In this document: positions 53,201-62,900 of the stretch, piece by piece
How the letters are laid out: each line of letters opens with the position of its first letter
Position numbering within the stretch: position 1 is the stretch's first letter
NCBI GenBank assembly: GCA_965205905.1
Contig: CBDBHZ010000001.1
Location: forward strand, 1-64,000
Length of the DNA: 64,000 nt
Direction of reading: 5' to 3'
Origin: JAHZMA01 sp965205905
GTDB lineage: Bacteria > Pseudomonadota > Alphaproteobacteria > JABAAW01 > JAHZMA01
Translations under genes and position numbers: made by a program
Notes under the pieces: generated by a model
The model's database searches: none
What the model was told of the DNA's origin: nothing
The model's input: the letters and a program-made list of their open reading frames with translations, nothing else

Positions 53201-56200
53201 TTACTCAATTCAAGTTTAATCGTTTATTATTAGATGAAGATAGGCTGTTGGGACCTGCATCCACAATTAACTTTCTTATCACCAGCCAAACCGCGCACAC
53301 ATCGCTTCATCAGGTGGCCGTTGCTGATGGCAGTAATAGCTTTACCATGAATGCCCTCACTGTCTATCAATCCAATCAAACTGATTATGCCAGAGTGCCA
53401 AACAAAAATTGGAACGATTCTGATACCGATACCAACCAGAACACGTATATCGGGCGGTTAAGTAATTCTGGTGCATCAATTACGTTTGATGATAATGGCA
53501 ATATTTCAGGTGTCGCCACCTATCTAGCGAATAGTTCTTATATTGCGGCGAATAGCTATACGGTTACTGTTGATTTACCTATATCTGGCACAGATATTGT
53601 GAAACAAAATATAAGCGATGCCGATACCCCAGATGATGCAACCATTGGTGTGATGACGCTACATAGGGGGACAAGCTTTTTTGGGTTTGACTCATCTTAT
53701 ATGGTTTATGTCGATTGGCGGGTAACAAAAACAGATAATGATTTGGGCAGTGGCACAGTTGATGATATTTATGATTATAGCGGTTCTATGCTTGCGGGTA
53801 TAGAAACGGTGAGCATTTCTAATAGCGGTATATTTGAATTTACGGGCAAGGGGCGCGGGAATTATGGTAATTCTAAAAATGGTTATATCGGTCAAACCAG
53901 CTTTGATGTTACAGCGACAGTTAACTTTACGGCTAACAATGTTGTCATAAAAAGTTCAGGCACTGTTAAATGTTCAGATGCAGAAAATATGAGCGATTGC
54001 AGCTCTGATAGCAATATTGGTGAGTTTTCTACTGGTACTATATCCTATAGAAAAAATAATGTTATTAGCAATAATATCAGCGGTGATGTTACAGCTACTA
54101 TCGTCAGTAATAACCTAACAGGCACGCTTGACGCCCGCTTCTATGGTGGCGTTGGCTATGAATTAGGTGGCACATTTGCCCTAACGGGCACTGGCGCGGG
54201 CGGTGATTATTACTATTATGGTGCATTCGGCACGCAAAGAATCTATACCAGCTTTGCAAAGATTACCACCAATCATGCGGAAACGCCAATAGATACGGAA
54301 ACAGAAACCAAGATTAATAAACATGGCTTAACAGGCTTTAATGACCCTGACCGTGTAAACAAAGCGGGTAATGCCTTACCAGCCACTATGGTGCAAATAA
54401 CACAATATAATGATAAAAAAATTGAAAGCAAAAGAATCGAGGGGGCAGTGGTTGAATTCAATTATCGTAATGTTGGTGCTTTTGAGTATGGTGATAGTTT
54501 AAAATTATATTTTGCTGATAAAAAATATACCTCACTAGTTGCTATTGGCGATGTAAATTATATTCAGAGTGAGACACCTAATGTTGATGGTGGTGATAGA
54601 CCTTATAAGTTTAATTTGGTAAAATATAGTAGCGTTGCCAATGGGTTTGATTTTATACCAAATTATATGGCACTGGTTTTTTGGGACTTTGAGTATACAG
54701 GTAATTCGAAGCCGTATGATTATGAGAGTTACGGTTATGCCATTACGGGTTTTGAAACGGTTGGTGGCAATATTCCTACATCGAATACCAGCATATTCAC
54801 GGGCGTAGGGCGCGGACGCTATTATAATGCGATAGTGAATGACGAGACCTATTTTGATATTGTGGCAGATGTTAATTTTGGCAATCAAACGATAGAGCTA
54901 TCAAGCATTAATACATGCACAAGTCTGGTTGATAATGATTGCGAACAAGCAAATTATAATCGCTCTCATCTTAATTGGGCAGGCACATTAAGCTATATGC
55001 CAAACATAAATAAAATGAGCGGCGCGATTGTAAGTTCGGGTGATGTTGCCAATAATATCAAAAAATTAGATGGTATCGCTGATGCCAGATTTTACGGCAC
55101 TCTTGCTGATAGCGCAACAGAGTTTGGCGGCACATTCAGTCTGTATAATAACCAATCAGCTTATGTTGGGCATTTTAGTGCAAAGCAAGCCATCACGAAT
55201 ATAACGACGACTGTTACGCTGCCTCTGGTCAGCTTTAATCAGCATAATCTTAATAATTTTGAGGATGCCAATCGCACAAGCAAAATCAATAATACTCTTA
55301 AAGCCACAACCGTGCAGATAACCAGACAAAAATCGGGCAATCAAGCAATCACTATTGTCCCAATTACGGGCGCGGTGGCTGAGTTTGATTATGACAGTGA
55401 TAATGATTTTGCGGATACTGGCTTCAGTTTCTATTTTGCTGATAAAAAATATAGCGTAACCGCTGGCACTGGCATTGATAATATGATTACTGCTAGCATT
55501 ATTGATGCAGGCGCTTATGATACGCCTGATGATTTTGAATTATCGTTGCTCGGAAACCATATGGCATTGATTGAGTGGAAGCTAGATGAGACATTGTATG
55601 AAAGTCATGGCTATGCCATTACTGGGTTTGAAACTGTTGTTGGTAAGATTTTCACCCATAACAATGCCAATTTCATTGGTCAAGGGGTGGGGCAGTATTA
55701 TTATAACAATCTGAGTCATAAAATATATTATGGCGTCACTGCCGATGTTGATTTTAGCAAGCGCACTGTGAGTGTAACAAGCGAGGATTCGTGTATTTCT
55801 GATGTTGCCACTGATTGCGAAGAAACAATAAATCAGCGGTCTTACCTTAATTTTACAGGTGAGTTAAGCTATCAAACAGCCGAAAACATCATTAAAGGTG
55901 TTGTTACAACAATAAGCGATAGTGATGATGGCGCAAAATTATTCGGCACAGCTGAAGCCCGATTTTATGGCGCAAATGTTGACGCATTCGGCGGCACATT
56001 CATCATGCAAAATGATGATGCGGGCTATATCGGCTATTTCGGCACAACGCGTGACTATGTTGTTGCGTTTGATAAGCCCACACTATTTAATGCCAATAAT
56101 ATAACAAATTTTAATGATGTCAATCGTGGTGATACAAACAATAATGCGCTTCAGGCAACCACTGTTGAGATTACCAAACAAAAAACGGGTAACGAAGCAA

Positions 56201-56922
56201 TCACCACTGCTAGCATTACTGACTCTGTGGCAGAGTTTAATTATAACAGCACTTCTAGTTTCAGTAACTTAAATTTCTACTATGCCGATAAAAAATATAG
56301 CATCATCAATGCTAGCGTTAAAACGCCTTTTTTTCTTATTGGTGTTGCCACTGGTATCAATGCAAGCACGCCTGATAGACCTCAACTTCTTTCATTAACA
56401 CGGACTGCTGACTTTGACTTTACAGCCAACCACATGGCATTGGTTTATTGGACATTGCAAAAGGATAGCTATGATAGTTACGGATATGCCATCACTGGTT
56501 TTGAAACTGATACCATTCCGATGGTTGGCACTGATGTTACATTTACTGGCAGAGGCAGCGGCTATTATTATGATGCTGATAGTGATGATGAGTTGTTTTC
56601 TGATGTAACCGCTGATGTTGATTTTACCACCCGAATTGTGGGTTTAAAAAGCGAGAATACATGCAGTGATGATGATGCTACAAATTGTGAGGAAACCAGT
56701 TATCAGCAATATCACCTTAACTTTACGGGTGATTTAAGCTATGAAGCAGGCGTCAACAAAATCACTGGCAATATTGAAACCACAGGCAATGCGACAAACA
56801 CAAAATTAACAGGCACAGCTGATGCACGTTTTTACGGACCTGCCGCTGAAGAATTAGGCGGCACATTTAATGTCAGCAATGCCAATGCAGGCTATGTCGG
56901 TTATTTTGGCGTGAAACAATAA
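47227..56922 (+). CDS. Giant TbpB-like repeat lipoprotein C (10 units), non-canonical start
   Basis: The frame is open from 47206 and has no ATG, GTG or TTG before a TTG at 47257. Starting there would leave only eight residues without a basic residue before the lipobox. Aligned with proteins A, B and D (M-x-[KR]-Y-F), the start falls on ATC at 47227, six bases behind GGAGG (47216-47220), giving [ATC]TQYFSITKLLALALILNGC with Cys20. ATT at 47224 is the other choice. Ten units follow; FYG signatures are encoded near 48252, 49188, 50122, 51038, 52052, 53098, 54133, 55087, 55958 and 56827. Units 1-7 are class I, 8-10 class II. Unit 1 and the tether closely match protein A. The length is about 3231 residues. 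The gene may be poorly translated or silent. Confidence 0.72.
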   Translation: MTQYFSITKLLALALILNGCSERGGVGVVSTGVVSDDVFIAGSIKKIETDEALRQETYAPYDSLTEASAIAAQQDVTQEMTPPLILQALAVQGSEIINYTGSGELGWTQDGETIINVATITFPAVSLTFDGGGNISAVTAYFADASYDIALDANDSATYISSNIANGAQSDATIAKLTADREQSFGFASNYMVYIDWNLERRQGDANRLATLGANKDRTYSINGNMIAGVETDNVNIPSNGEVAFIGKGRGYYSHVSADNESHTTIFDVTTDVDFFAQSINVNSANTKLCSNKNQISSCTTAISSLDFSTQETFIYIINNKVGFRGDVSLKADRLFTGTIDARFYGGRAQELGSIFAMRDETGGYYYGAFGGERAGVEAPIIFNAIIGDETLAVADAIMIDEAIDVNNSAYDSLTAVVTGADGNAFMMRGLAIYKNDTTDYTRAPNRDWDRADTAQMIGLTRLAGSASSLTFDSKSGIGVTLFLGDATYINDNATITIDRSNEFFGFDSNYMAHIGWNAKREYRNFDNENDGLADSIYNISGVMLAGIETADANIPAFGEVSFGGSGSGTYGRLEDDVVTSYNTVFDILVEVDFGAGTVTLNSSNTCKGSAVSYCGNDDTAFLDFSISSSSILYNSNNINGAVNADSLTGTFDARFYGADAWELGGTFALANHSDYYYGVFGALRGRITASSEFDAAINDENAVMLPNNVTISTNYASLTDAVVGDILTLNSLSVYQNDTTIYTRDTANRAWSQYADKAQTINIRKLTGAVASLYFDDSDNIEVTLYTNGIYTNDNDNATIKVDKIETFGFNSNYMAYISWNLAKKEDALDNDIADLIDNTHNYMGAMLAGVETADATIPSTENPEFEGKGRGTYGGATENYATIFDVIATVDFDAKNLTIRSRNTCLSTKPDCTGNDDEWRSNLNFTTDLLSFANRSDINVAVNNINGFVETDNSSNSLTGTVDARFYGADAREFGGTFALTNSSDYYYGAFGAQRDGIVKPLIFDARLGYDPVTDDNNLLIDMAISNNASHASLAAVVNAADGNAFTMRGLSIYQKDTTIHTRAPNREWDTADKATRISIVRLVGAAASLTFDGSNTIGVTLYTNDTAINDSATVTVDRSDIFGFDANYMAYIGWEIDNEFDDNNSGLKNNVFDVSGKMLAGIETISITANSSGRVDFSGKGRGTYSNFTTKSNVTTIFDVTASVDFTDKNVTINIFNSCKASDCENQRENYLNFNTVPLSFVDNKNSVVNNISARNLNVNGIEGTLDARFYGGATEEFGGTFAFANDFSYYYGVFGAERGGTVAPIMLNAENNASVSGDNVLAINTAISTNNTSFKTLTAVAAANGSNSFTISSLSAYQDDSTTYTRASQSKSWSKADKAQEINITRLNGSAASIEFNDSGTISGVTVYLKDSIYTANLINGTPTATMFSASISGADNDASTATINVNRGVEFFGFASNNMAYIDWYVNNLESDLDNDSFDIVDNVFDNVGIMMTGIETVGDNILTFGTSVKFMGKGRGIYGNVANNTRAGYHTVFDVTASVNFADSHVTISSENTCQVDAEINQNCIETQSALDFSTGLISYTGNNINGAVALTDNNQFTGTLDARFYGYVGHEFGGTFSLSNSDGNADSYYYGAFGANRETFINFTFDTQNIADPIPATIPTNVAVSDPIDGDGNAYISIYSAVQDKNGQNRIFTMNMLAVSAIDKTSYFRVPHQAWDSADRNRNVTLTRVENSLASLTINGSGQLSDISIYINDVSYTATANLLGVTTLDGNLIATSSDGHINDPFDAQTISLSRDESLFGFRATDMVYISWELSNHSYLLTTEATGNGEKQHGIMIAGIETDFANIPTIDSVDFTGKGRGTYSNITDDSSFTTIFDVTASVDFLIDKVTIQSHNTCQKVDCNNNKEAGLDFTTTNAITYYTNDMSGDAYADGIGVNNSLASHSLAGKLDARFYGDSAHKLGGTFVLSNADSYYYGAFGTQRLDAITQFKFNRLLLDEDRLLGPASTINFLITSQTAHTSLHQVAVADGSNSFTMNALTVYQSNQTDYARVPNKNWNDSDTDTNQNTYIGRLSNSGASITFDDNGNISGVATYLANSSYIAANSYTVTVDLPISGTDIVKQNISDADTPDDATIGVMTLHRGTSFFGFDSSYMVYVDWRVTKTDNDLGSGTVDDIYDYSGSMLAGIETVSISNSGIFEFTGKGRGNYGNSKNGYIGQTSFDVTATVNFTANNVVIKSSGTVKCSDAENMSDCSSDSNIGEFSTGTISYRKNNVISNNISGDVTATIVSNNLTGTLDARFYGGVGYELGGTFALTGTGAGGDYYYYGAFGTQRIYTSFAKITTNHAETPIDTETETKINKHGLTGFNDPDRVNKAGNALPATMVQITQYNDKKIESKRIEGAVVEFNYRNVGAFEYGDSLKLYFADKKYTSLVAIGDVNYIQSETPNVDGGDRPYKFNLVKYSSVANGFDFIPNYMALVFWDFEYTGNSKPYDYESYGYAITGFETVGGNIPTSNTSIFTGVGRGRYYNAIVNDETYFDIVADVNFGNQTIELSSINTCTSLVDNDCEQANYNRSHLNWAGTLSYMPNINKMSGAIVSSGDVANNIKKLDGIADARFYGTLADSATEFGGTFSLYNNQSAYVGHFSAKQAITNITTTVTLPLVSFNQHNLNNFEDANRTSKINNTLKATTVQITRQKSGNQAITIVPITGAVAEFDYDSDNDFADTGFSFYFADKKYSVTAGTGIDNMITASIIDAGAYDTPDDFELSLLGNHMALIEWKLDETLYESHGYAITGFETVVGKIFTHNNANFIGQGVGQYYYNNLSHKIYYGVTADVDFSKRTVSVTSEDSCISDVATDCEETINQRSYLNFTGELSYQTAENIIKGVVTTISDSDDGAKLFGTAEARFYGANVDAFGGTFIMQNDDAGYIGYFGTTRDYVVAFDKPTLFNANNITNFNDVNRGDTNNNALQATTVEITKQKTGNEAITTASITDSVAEFNYNSTSSFSNLNFYYADKKYSIINASVKTPFFLIGVATGINASTPDRPQLLSLTRTADFDFTANHMALVYWTLQKDSYDSYGYAITGFETDTIPMVGTDVTFTGRGSGYYYDADSDDELFSDVTADVDFTTRIVGLKSENTCSDDDATNCEETSYQQYHLNFTGDLSYEAGVNKITGNIETTGNATNTKLTGTADARFYGPAAEELGGTFNVSNANAGYVGYFGVKQ

Positions 56923-56928
56923 AAGATA

Positions 56929-56956
56929 TTGACAGGTGCTAACTATTCTGTATAGT
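56929..56956 (+). promoter_or_regulatory. Near-consensus sigma-70 promoter before gene D
   Basis: TTGACA (56929-56934), a 16-base spacer and TATAGT (56951-56956) begin six bases behind the stop of gene C. This shows gene D can be transcribed on its own, with a leader of about 27 bases to the ATG. Confidence 0.7.
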
Positions 56957-56990
56957 GAATCATGTGTTTTGCTTTAAGCAAGGGTGTATT

Positions 56991-59900
56991 ATGAAAAGAT
57001 ATTTTATTTTTGTCATCATATTATTGATGTCATCTATTGTGGTAAACGGTTGTAGCACACAGCGTGGCGGTTTTGCTAGTAGTGGCGGTAGTGACGGTGT
57101 TAGTAGCGATGATACGCTTGTGCCAGATTTACTTGATACAATCAGAACAGATGATGCTCTGATATTAAACGAAGCTGTTGCTCCAAACACATCGCTGACG
57201 GTTGCTTCTGATAGCACATTTAAATTGCAGGGCTTGGTCGTGCAAGGCAATGAAACCACCAATTATACGCCTACGGGTGCTTTGGGTTGGACTCAAGATG
57301 GTGAAACAATCGTTAATGTTGCAAGAATTACCCTGCCTAATGTTTCGCTCACTGTTAATAGTAGTGGTGAAATTTCGGCAGTAAAAGCTAATTTTGCTGA
57401 TAAAACCTATAGCAGTAATGCCTCAAAAAATGCAAATATTCGTGGCACGGAGACGGTTATCAGTGATGCCACCATCGCGACACTAACAGTGGATAGAAAT
57501 GATATTTTTGGTTTTGCTACTGGGAAGGAAGCCAATTATATGGCGTATATTGGCTGGAATCTTGAAAGAACGCGCGGTGAAGCAAATCCTTTAAGAACAG
57601 ATGCTGATAGGTCGTATCGCATCTATGGCAATATGATTGCGGGCATTGAAACGGAGCGTGAGAATATCCCTGTAAATAGCAATGGTGAGTCTATTGTGTT
57701 TACTGGCAAAGGGCGTGGTTACTATAATCATGTGCAGAATGGAGACAATTATGCCACCATATTTGATGTGAAAGCAAATGTTAATTTTTCTGATAATAGT
57801 TGGTTGCTTTACACTGAAAACACAAACCGATGTGCAACCAAGAATGACTATAGTGATTGTGAGGCAGAAACAACTGTTGCGCTTGATTTTGGAACACCTG
57901 ATTATGATTTGGAAACGCCAACCAATCAGTATTACGCCATCAATGAGCTTCGTAGTGATGTTGCGCTTGTTAATGATAGCACGTTTTCAGGCACAATCTA
58001 TGGCTATTTTTATGGCGAAGATGCACGCGAATTAGGCGGTATATTTACCATGCGTGGCAAAACTGATGGCTATTATTATGGCGCATTCGGTGCTGAACGT
58101 GCCTTCATTACTCTGCCATTTATATTTAATCCCGTAATAGATGACCAGACGGTAAATAATCCTATCACCCCCCCCACCACGCATAAATCGCTTTATGATG
58201 TCGCTAAAGCTGCCGATGATAATAATGCCGATGGTGATGCTTTCAAGATGCAAGGCTTAACGGTTTATAAAAATGATGGAATAAACTATACGCGTGCGCC
58301 GAATCGAGAGTGGCTAGTGGCTGATCAGGCAATCGAGACTAATATCGTAAGGGTTATTAACTCTGCTGCATCGCTTATTTTTAATGGTGATGGTTATATT
58401 TCTGGTGTTACCATCTATACACAGGCTGAAAATAATAGCTATAAAACTTATAGTGCAACTGCTGAAACTCCTACATCCGCAACAACATTTTATGCTGATG
58501 ACACGGCAGAAATCACGGTGGATAGAGAAATAATTTCTAATTTTTCTTCCAATTATATGGCTTATATCAGCTGGGATGTGGGTGGTGAGCTTGATAATGA
58601 TAGCGAGGCTTTAATCGGTAGTAATTATGATATTAATGGTGCTATGCTTGCGGGTATCGAGACAACAAACTTCACCAAATTAAGCGGCATCATTGAATTT
58701 AACGGTAAAGGAAGTGGTACCTATAAAAACACCAATCAAATTAAGGGTTATCGCACGGTTTTTGATGTAACAGCAACTGTTGATTTTGATAATTATGTTA
58801 TTGATCTGACTACTGGTAACACACAATGCGTGGGTGGTGATAGTGAGGGTGAAGATTGCCATGGCGTTACTACTCCCTATTATCTTGATTTTAATGCAGT
58901 GGGTACAACTGCGTTAAGCTTTGCGAACGATGATAATGATGGCGCCGATAATGATATTAGCCGCACATTAGGTATACCGGGCTCTGGCTTAGCCATCACG
59001 CTTGATGCGCGCTTTTACGGTGATGTGGCATCGGAATTTGGTGGCACATTTGCACTAACCGATAATCTCAATTATTATTATGGTGTGTTTGGTGCGGAAC
59101 GCAAAGGTATTGTCAGTGAATCCAAGACTTTTAATGTCGCTAATGTTGCGGACGCAGTGGCAGTGGTAGACGCTGTAACGCCAAGTGATGTTACCTCGCT
59201 GACGGCAGTTACCTTTGCTGGCGTGGAAACCCCTGTTACCATGAAAGCTTTATCGGTCTATAAAGATGACCGCATCGATTATACAGTGGCACCAAATCGG
59301 GATCTGGATGAATATGGTGATTCGGTAGATAGCGTTGATCTCGCAAGGGTGAGCAATTCTTCTGCCTTGCTCACTTTTAATGAAGACGGTAATATTTCGG
59401 GCATAACGGTCAATTGGGCCTATGCGAAATATAATGAAACGACGGAGGGATACGAATCGGAGGACAAAAGCTATATAGCCATGATTGCTATTCCTGATTC
59501 TGACAAAAAAGCCACGACCGTGTTCACAACAGGTGCAGGCGATGCCGATAATGCCAGTATCACTGTGGATAGAAGCGAAGATTTGTTTGGTTTTGATACC
59601 GATTATATGGCTTATATTGACTGGAATTTAACAAAACTTGCAGATGCTGATAGCGCTTACGATATTAGCGGTAGTATGATTGCGGGCATAGAAGCGACAG
59701 ATTTAACATATTTTACGGGCGACCATACATTTCAAGGCAAGGGGCGTGGCACTTACCAGAATCTTGATGATGATACCCCAAGCTATGATACTATATTTGA
59801 TGTAACCGCAGAGGTGGATTTTACCAACAAAAAAATGGTGATAAGCAGCCGCAATACCTGCCAAGCAGTTGATTGCGATGATCAGCCATTAAGCGATCTT

Positions 59901-62900
59901 AATTTCACCACCCCAACGGTTGAAGCCGATAAATTAAGTTTTGCGGGTGGCAATATTATCAGCGGTGCGGTTACCACAGATGATTTAGCAGGCACGCTTG
60001 ATGCCAGATTTTACGGCAAAGGCGCAGGCGTTGATTCTGTGAACGAATTTGGTGGCACATTCGCGCTGAGTGATACAAATGCCGATAATCAAAGCTATTA
60101 TTATGGTGCATTTGGAGCAACGCGTAATTATCAAGCCGTTTATAATGGGATTGCGGGTAATAGTTCGAACATTACGACGCTCGTGCAAAGCAATAAGGCA
60201 ACCATAATAAGTTTTGATGACCCAGTGCGCAAGATAATACATGATGATAGTAAGTCAGCTGACGATGTGGCGGTTAACCTGCGAGCAAACACTGTGGAAT
60301 TGGTCAAAGATAATGGCACACAAACAATTACAATTAATAAAAGTCATGGCGATAACGCGTCAGATCATGGTTCTGCCGTTCAATTAAGCTATCTGTCTAA
60401 TGGTGATGTCAGGGTTACTTCTCTCGCATTATATTTTGCAAATAATCAGAACTATAGCATAACGGCAGGCAAAAGCAGTTCGGATGTATATGTTGATGGC
60501 TACACTATTTATTCCAATAATAACGATGTGCCTGATTATTTGGGTTTCAACAGACGCGATTCTGTGTTTGGTTTTGAATCAGAACATATGGCATTGATAC
60601 ATTGGCGGACGCAAAAAGCTGACTATGAATCCAGAGGTTATTCAATCACTGGTTTTGATACCAAATTTTCTAATCTTCCTACCACAGGTGATACAAAATT
60701 CACAGGCAGAGGCGAAGGGCAGTATTATGATACGGCTGTGGCGCGCTCGACTTATTTTACGATTATCGCCGATGTTAATTTTGTTGCCCGAACAGTGGAG
60801 TTAACAAGTGATAACACATGTATTTCCCTTATTGCATTTAATTGCGGATATGAGGAATATCAGCGCGATGATTTGGATTTTGAAGGTAATTTAAGCTATG
60901 TTGGAAGTGGCAAAAATGTTTTTAAAGGCAATGATTTCAAAACCAAAGGCGATACAGCATATGCCGCATTAGATAATGGCAGTGCTGAAGCCCGCTTTTT
61001 TGGCACAAAAGGCAAAAGAGATGGCGTGGAATATGATGATGCTGCCAAAACATTTGGTGGCACATTCTATCTCTATAATGGTTCGGCATCTTATATTGGC
61101 TATTTTGGTGCTTTACGGAGCTATATTAGCTCGCATATTGATATTATAACCGACCTTACAGCGATCGGCGCGCCAGCAACATTTAACGATAATACCCTAA
61201 CAGGCTTTAACGACCCAGACCGTGCGAGCACAGTTGATAACGCATTACAGGCAAATGCCGTGCAAATCACCAAAAACACCTTTAACCAAACAATCTTTAG
61301 CAATAGATTCACAGAAGCAGTGGTTGAGTTTGATTATGATGCGGATGGTGATATTGCTGATTCGGGGCATCTATTATATTTAACAGATGTAAAATATGAA
61401 AGAACATCTGCGAGCGTGATTAGTGGTAGCGATGCTGGTGGTAGCGATGCCAATAGGCCGAGTGAATTTTCGCAAACCAACGGCTTTGAAACTTTCAGCT
61501 TTGATGCCAATTATATGGCAATCACGCAATGGCAGGTGGCTGACACAAGATTTGATATTATCGGTTACGCGCTGAATGGTTTTGCCAATGCTGGTGGTGA
61601 ACTTCCTACCCCTGCATCTGATACTGGCACAATTACATTTGTTGGTGAAGGGCATGGGCGTTATTATGATGCTGATACCGCCTATAATACTGATTTTATT
61701 GTGCAGGCAGATGTTAATTTTTTTGCTAATACAGTGGTGCTAGAAGCGCGCAATACAACATGCGACCCGTTGGCTGCTGATGCGCTAGATTGTCTGCTAG
61801 AACGGCCGCAACTTAATGATTTTAATTTTGATGTCTCATTAAGCTATGATGCAGGTGAAAATATACTATCATCAACTACTGTTGCAACCAAACCTGACCC
61901 AAATGATGACTTTAATTACGCAAGCCTAACAGGCACATTGGAAGCCAAATTTTATGGCACTGCTACCAATGCTGCCAAAGAATTTGGTGGCACATTCGCC
62001 ATGCAAAATAGTGCAGGGGCTTATATTGGCTATTTTGGTGCGGCACGCGAATATGCCCATTCAAATAGCGATATTGCAACCGACTATGCTGATACACCAG
62101 AAACAGAAAACTTGAACCCCAATCAATTGGTTGGTTTCAATAATTTAAAAAATAATAACACAAGCAATAATGCCCTGCCAATATTAAGTGCTGTGCAGGT
62201 AACAAAAAATGATAGCAATGAAACCATTACCAGCAACAAGATTACAGGTGCAGTGGTTGAAATTGATTATATAGCTTATAATGAATTTGCTAATACCGGG
62301 CTAACATTATATGTTGCTGATAAAAAATATGAAGCAACAGCAGGCACTGGCAATCTAAGTAAAATTAATGCCACCACGATTGTAGCAACGATGAGCGATG
62401 GCACTGCTGATATACCGACCAAACTTCAATTAAATAGGTCCATTGCGGGTAGTTCAAGATTTGCTTATATGGCAAATATCTATTGGCAATTAGATGAAAC
62501 CCTTTATAGCAGCTATGGTTATGGCATCACCGGTTATGAAACTGATAATATAACCGCCCCTGCAACCCCTATCAGCGGAAGCTCTAATATTGGTATTCCT
62601 GCCGCTGAAACCGGCATCATTACATTTACAGGCAGGGGGCAAGGGCGCTATGCTGGCAATGTCAATTTTGCAACTGATTTTGATATTGTCGCAGATGTTG
62701 ATTTTGACAATAGAGAAGTGGCACTAACAGGCACGATTGAAGGTGGGCACGCCCTTAATTTTAATAGCACATTAAGTTATGCGATAGGCATGAATAGCCT
62801 TACTGGCAGCATTGCCACTGCTGGCGGTGCTGATTATGCAAGATTAAGCGGCACTGCAGAAGCAAAATTTTACGGACCCCATGCCACAGATTTAGGTGGC

